64,000 bases of DNA, taken from positions 1 through 64,000 of the forward strand of contig NZ_JBASAD010000003.1 of assembly GCF_049650445.1 (NCBI RefSeq), read 5' to 3'. This document shows positions 62,773 through 64,000 of this stretch, one piece after another (position 1 is the stretch's first letter; each line of letters starts with the position of its first letter). Position numbers and translations under genes: made by a program. The notes beneath the pieces were generated by a model that saw nothing but the letters and a program-made list of their open reading frames with translations, ran no database searches and was not told the origin of the DNA. This DNA comes from Castellaniella sp049650445. GTDB taxonomy: Bacteria > Pseudomonadota > Gammaproteobacteria > Burkholderiales > Burkholderiaceae_B.

Positions 62773-63752
62773 GCGATATCTCCGCACGGCGCGGAAAAAT
62801 GATCGAAACCCCGACGCGTCACCGACACGGCCTGACCCGCGCCATCCAGCACGCGCACGCCCTGGCCGCGCACCAGCGTGCCAACCCGGCTCACCGGTAC
62901 ATCCAACTGGCGTCCCAGGGCTTCGATCTGTTCGCGCCACAGGGGGCGGGCGGTGAAACACAGCTCGTAGGCATCCCCGCCGGACAGTATGGCTTCGCGG
63001 CGCAGGGATTCGTCCAGACCGGCCAGCGCCGGGTGCGCCGGCAAGGCATCCAGCCACAGCTCGGCGCCACAATGGCTGGCCTGGAGGATATGGTCAAAGT
63101 CCTGCAGCAGGCCATCTGACACGTCGATGGCCGCATGGGCCACGCCGGCCAGATACCGGCCCAGTTTCAAGCGCGGCATGGGGCGGTCCAACGCGGGCCG
63201 GGTGGCGCGCAGGCGTTCAGGGTCGGGGGGCAATTGCCCCAGCACCAGGCGCAGCGCCAGATCGGCCGCACCCAAGGTGCCGGACACCCAGACGTCGTCG
63301 CCGACGCGGGCCGCGTCACGACGCAGGGCATGGGAACGGCGGACTTCGCCCAGCACGGTGATGCTGAGCACCACTGCGTCACCGCGCGTGGTGTCCCCGC
63401 CCACCAGAGGGCAATGGGATTCGCGGGCCAGGGTGTGAAAGCCGTCGGCAAAGGCCGCCAGCCAGGCATGATCGACGGCAGGCAGCGACAGCGCCAGCGT
63501 GCAGGCCAGGGGCCGGGCGCCCATGGCGGCCAGATCGGACAGATTGACGGCCAGGGCCTTGTGGCCCAGGGCCTGGGGATCGGCATCGGGGAGGAAATGC
63601 CGGCCCTCGACCAGCATGTCGGTGCTGACGGCCAGCTCGCAGCCCGACGACAGCGGCATCAGGGCGCAGTCATCGCCCACGCCCAGCATCTTCTCGGGCG
63701 CTGGCCGCCTGAAATAGCGCGCGATCAGGTCGAATTCGCCATCCGCCTGCAT
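62769..63752 (-). CDS. thiL: Thiamine-monophosphate kinase
   Basis: A 327-residue enzyme making thiamine diphosphate. The metal/ATP motifs GVGDDCALM, STDMLVEGRHF and NLSDLAAMGARP are near residues 24-80, and AIDVSDGLLQD is near 205. The ATG at 63752 is the first that fits the family start; the open frame upstream overlaps nusB. It is 19 bp downstream of nusB. Confidence 0.95.
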   Translation of the reverse strand: MQADGEFDLIARYFRRPAPEKMLGVGDDCALMPLSSGCELAVSTDMLVEGRHFLPDADPQALGHKALAVNLSDLAAMGARPLACTLALSLPAVDHAWLAAFADGFHTLARESHCPLVGGDTTRGDAVVLSITVLGEVRRSHALRRDAARVGDDVWVSGTLGAADLALRLVLGQLPPDPERLRATRPALDRPMPRLKLGRYLAGVAHAAIDVSDGLLQDFDHILQASHCGAELWLDALPAHPALAGLDESLRREAILSGGDAYELCFTARPLWREQIEALGRQLDVPVSRVGTLVRGQGVRVLDGAGQAVSVTRRGFDHFSAPCGDIA

Positions 63753-63771
63753 AAGCCCACCTTGCGGCGCC

Positions 63772-63999
63772 TCAACGGCGCGCCGTCGCCTGGACCTCGG
63801 GAGCGCGGACTTCGGCCGCGAGTTTGTCGAGCACACCGTTGACGAAACGATAGCCGTCCGTGCCGCCGAACGACTTGGCGAGCTCGACGGCCTCGTTGAT
63901 GGCCACGCGGTAGGGGACTTCGACGTGCTGGACGAGTTCAAAGCTGCCGATCAGCAGCACGGCGTGTTCGATGGGGGACAGTTCCGCCAGCGGCCGGTC
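63772..63999 (-). CDS. nusB: Transcription antitermination factor NusB (3' part)
   Basis: The C-terminal 75 residues of NusB; the 5' part lies beyond the right edge. LSPIEHAVLLIGSFEL, PYRVAINEAVELAKSFGG and YRFVNGVLDKLA are the family's conserved helices. NusB binds boxA RNA with NusE in rRNA antitermination. Confidence 0.93.
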   Translation of the reverse strand, partial: DRPLAELSPIEHAVLLIGSFELVQHVEVPYRVAINEAVELAKSFGGTDGYRFVNGVLDKLAAEVRAPEVQATARR

Positions 64000-64000
64000 G

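Overview
The window is high-GC, gene-dense DNA from a betaproteobacterium of the order Burkholderiales, most likely family Alcaligenaceae (Bordetella/Achromobacter/Castellaniella-like). This rests on the protein sequences, the gene orders (zapA-ssrS, ybgC-tolQRAB-pal-cpoB, nusB-thiL-pgpA-pncC, groESL) and an intergenic GC-rich repeat of a type common in Burkholderiales. The family placement is inference; no 16S gene is present. No tRNA, CRISPR array, phage or insertion sequence was recognised.

Region 1 (1-10.5 kb): an ArsR-type regulator with an MFS efflux pump; catalase with an OxyR-like site; an Lrp/AsnC regulator divergent from 4-hydroxyphenylpyruvate dioxygenase; a Gate-domain membrane protein; msrA; a small cytochrome c; lgt; a SIMPL protein; a 6S RNA gene with its own terminator; zapA with a coiled-coil partner; rppH. 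Region 2 (10.6-19.8 kb): proS, then the complete Tol-Pal envelope cluster, an alpha/beta hydrolase, a PCuAC-type copper chaperone and a hotdog thioesterase. Region 3 (19.9-32.6 kb): a BMP-type nucleoside-like ABC importer operon, the exporter leuE, a CoA-transferase with a divergent LysR regulator, an AT-richer chemoreceptor, and ahpF/ahpC with a second OxyR-like site.

Region 4 (32.6-47.2 kb): an Aer-like PAS chemoreceptor, a cell-wall amidase, then an eight-gene minus-strand locus for an ABC-transporter-dependent (Kps-type) capsule. The locus encodes an SGNH/GSCFA-like-TPR protein, a TPR-GT4 glycosyltransferase, a Wza/KpsD-type outer-membrane lipoprotein, KpsM with a long N-terminal extension, KpsT, KpsE, a TPR-LPLAT-like protein and a PL1 pectate lyase. 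The KpsT homologue has lost Walker A, the ABC signature, the Walker B acidic pair and the H-loop histidine. Three large proteins carry helical-repeat halves, and no Kdo-transferase (KpsC/S) gene is in the window. This is the best candidate for an undescribed system.

Region 5 (47.2-57.9 kb): groESL under a perfect CIRCE operator; then a minus-strand fermentation/storage cluster (phaC, a hypothetical gene, fabI, MaoC-phosphotransacetylase fusion, ackA). A perfect FNR/Anr-type box lies between phaC and a divergent chemoreceptor-hemerythrin-3-hydroxyacyl-CoA dehydrogenase operon. Together these suggest an oxygen-limitation module joining oxygen sensing, PHB metabolism and acetate/ATP generation. 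Region 6 (57.9-64 kb): dgkA, pyrF, a 3-methyladenine-glycosylase-like gene, a lower-GC TumE/TumA-like toxin-antitoxin pair, pncC, pgpA, thiL and the 3' part of nusB running off the right edge.
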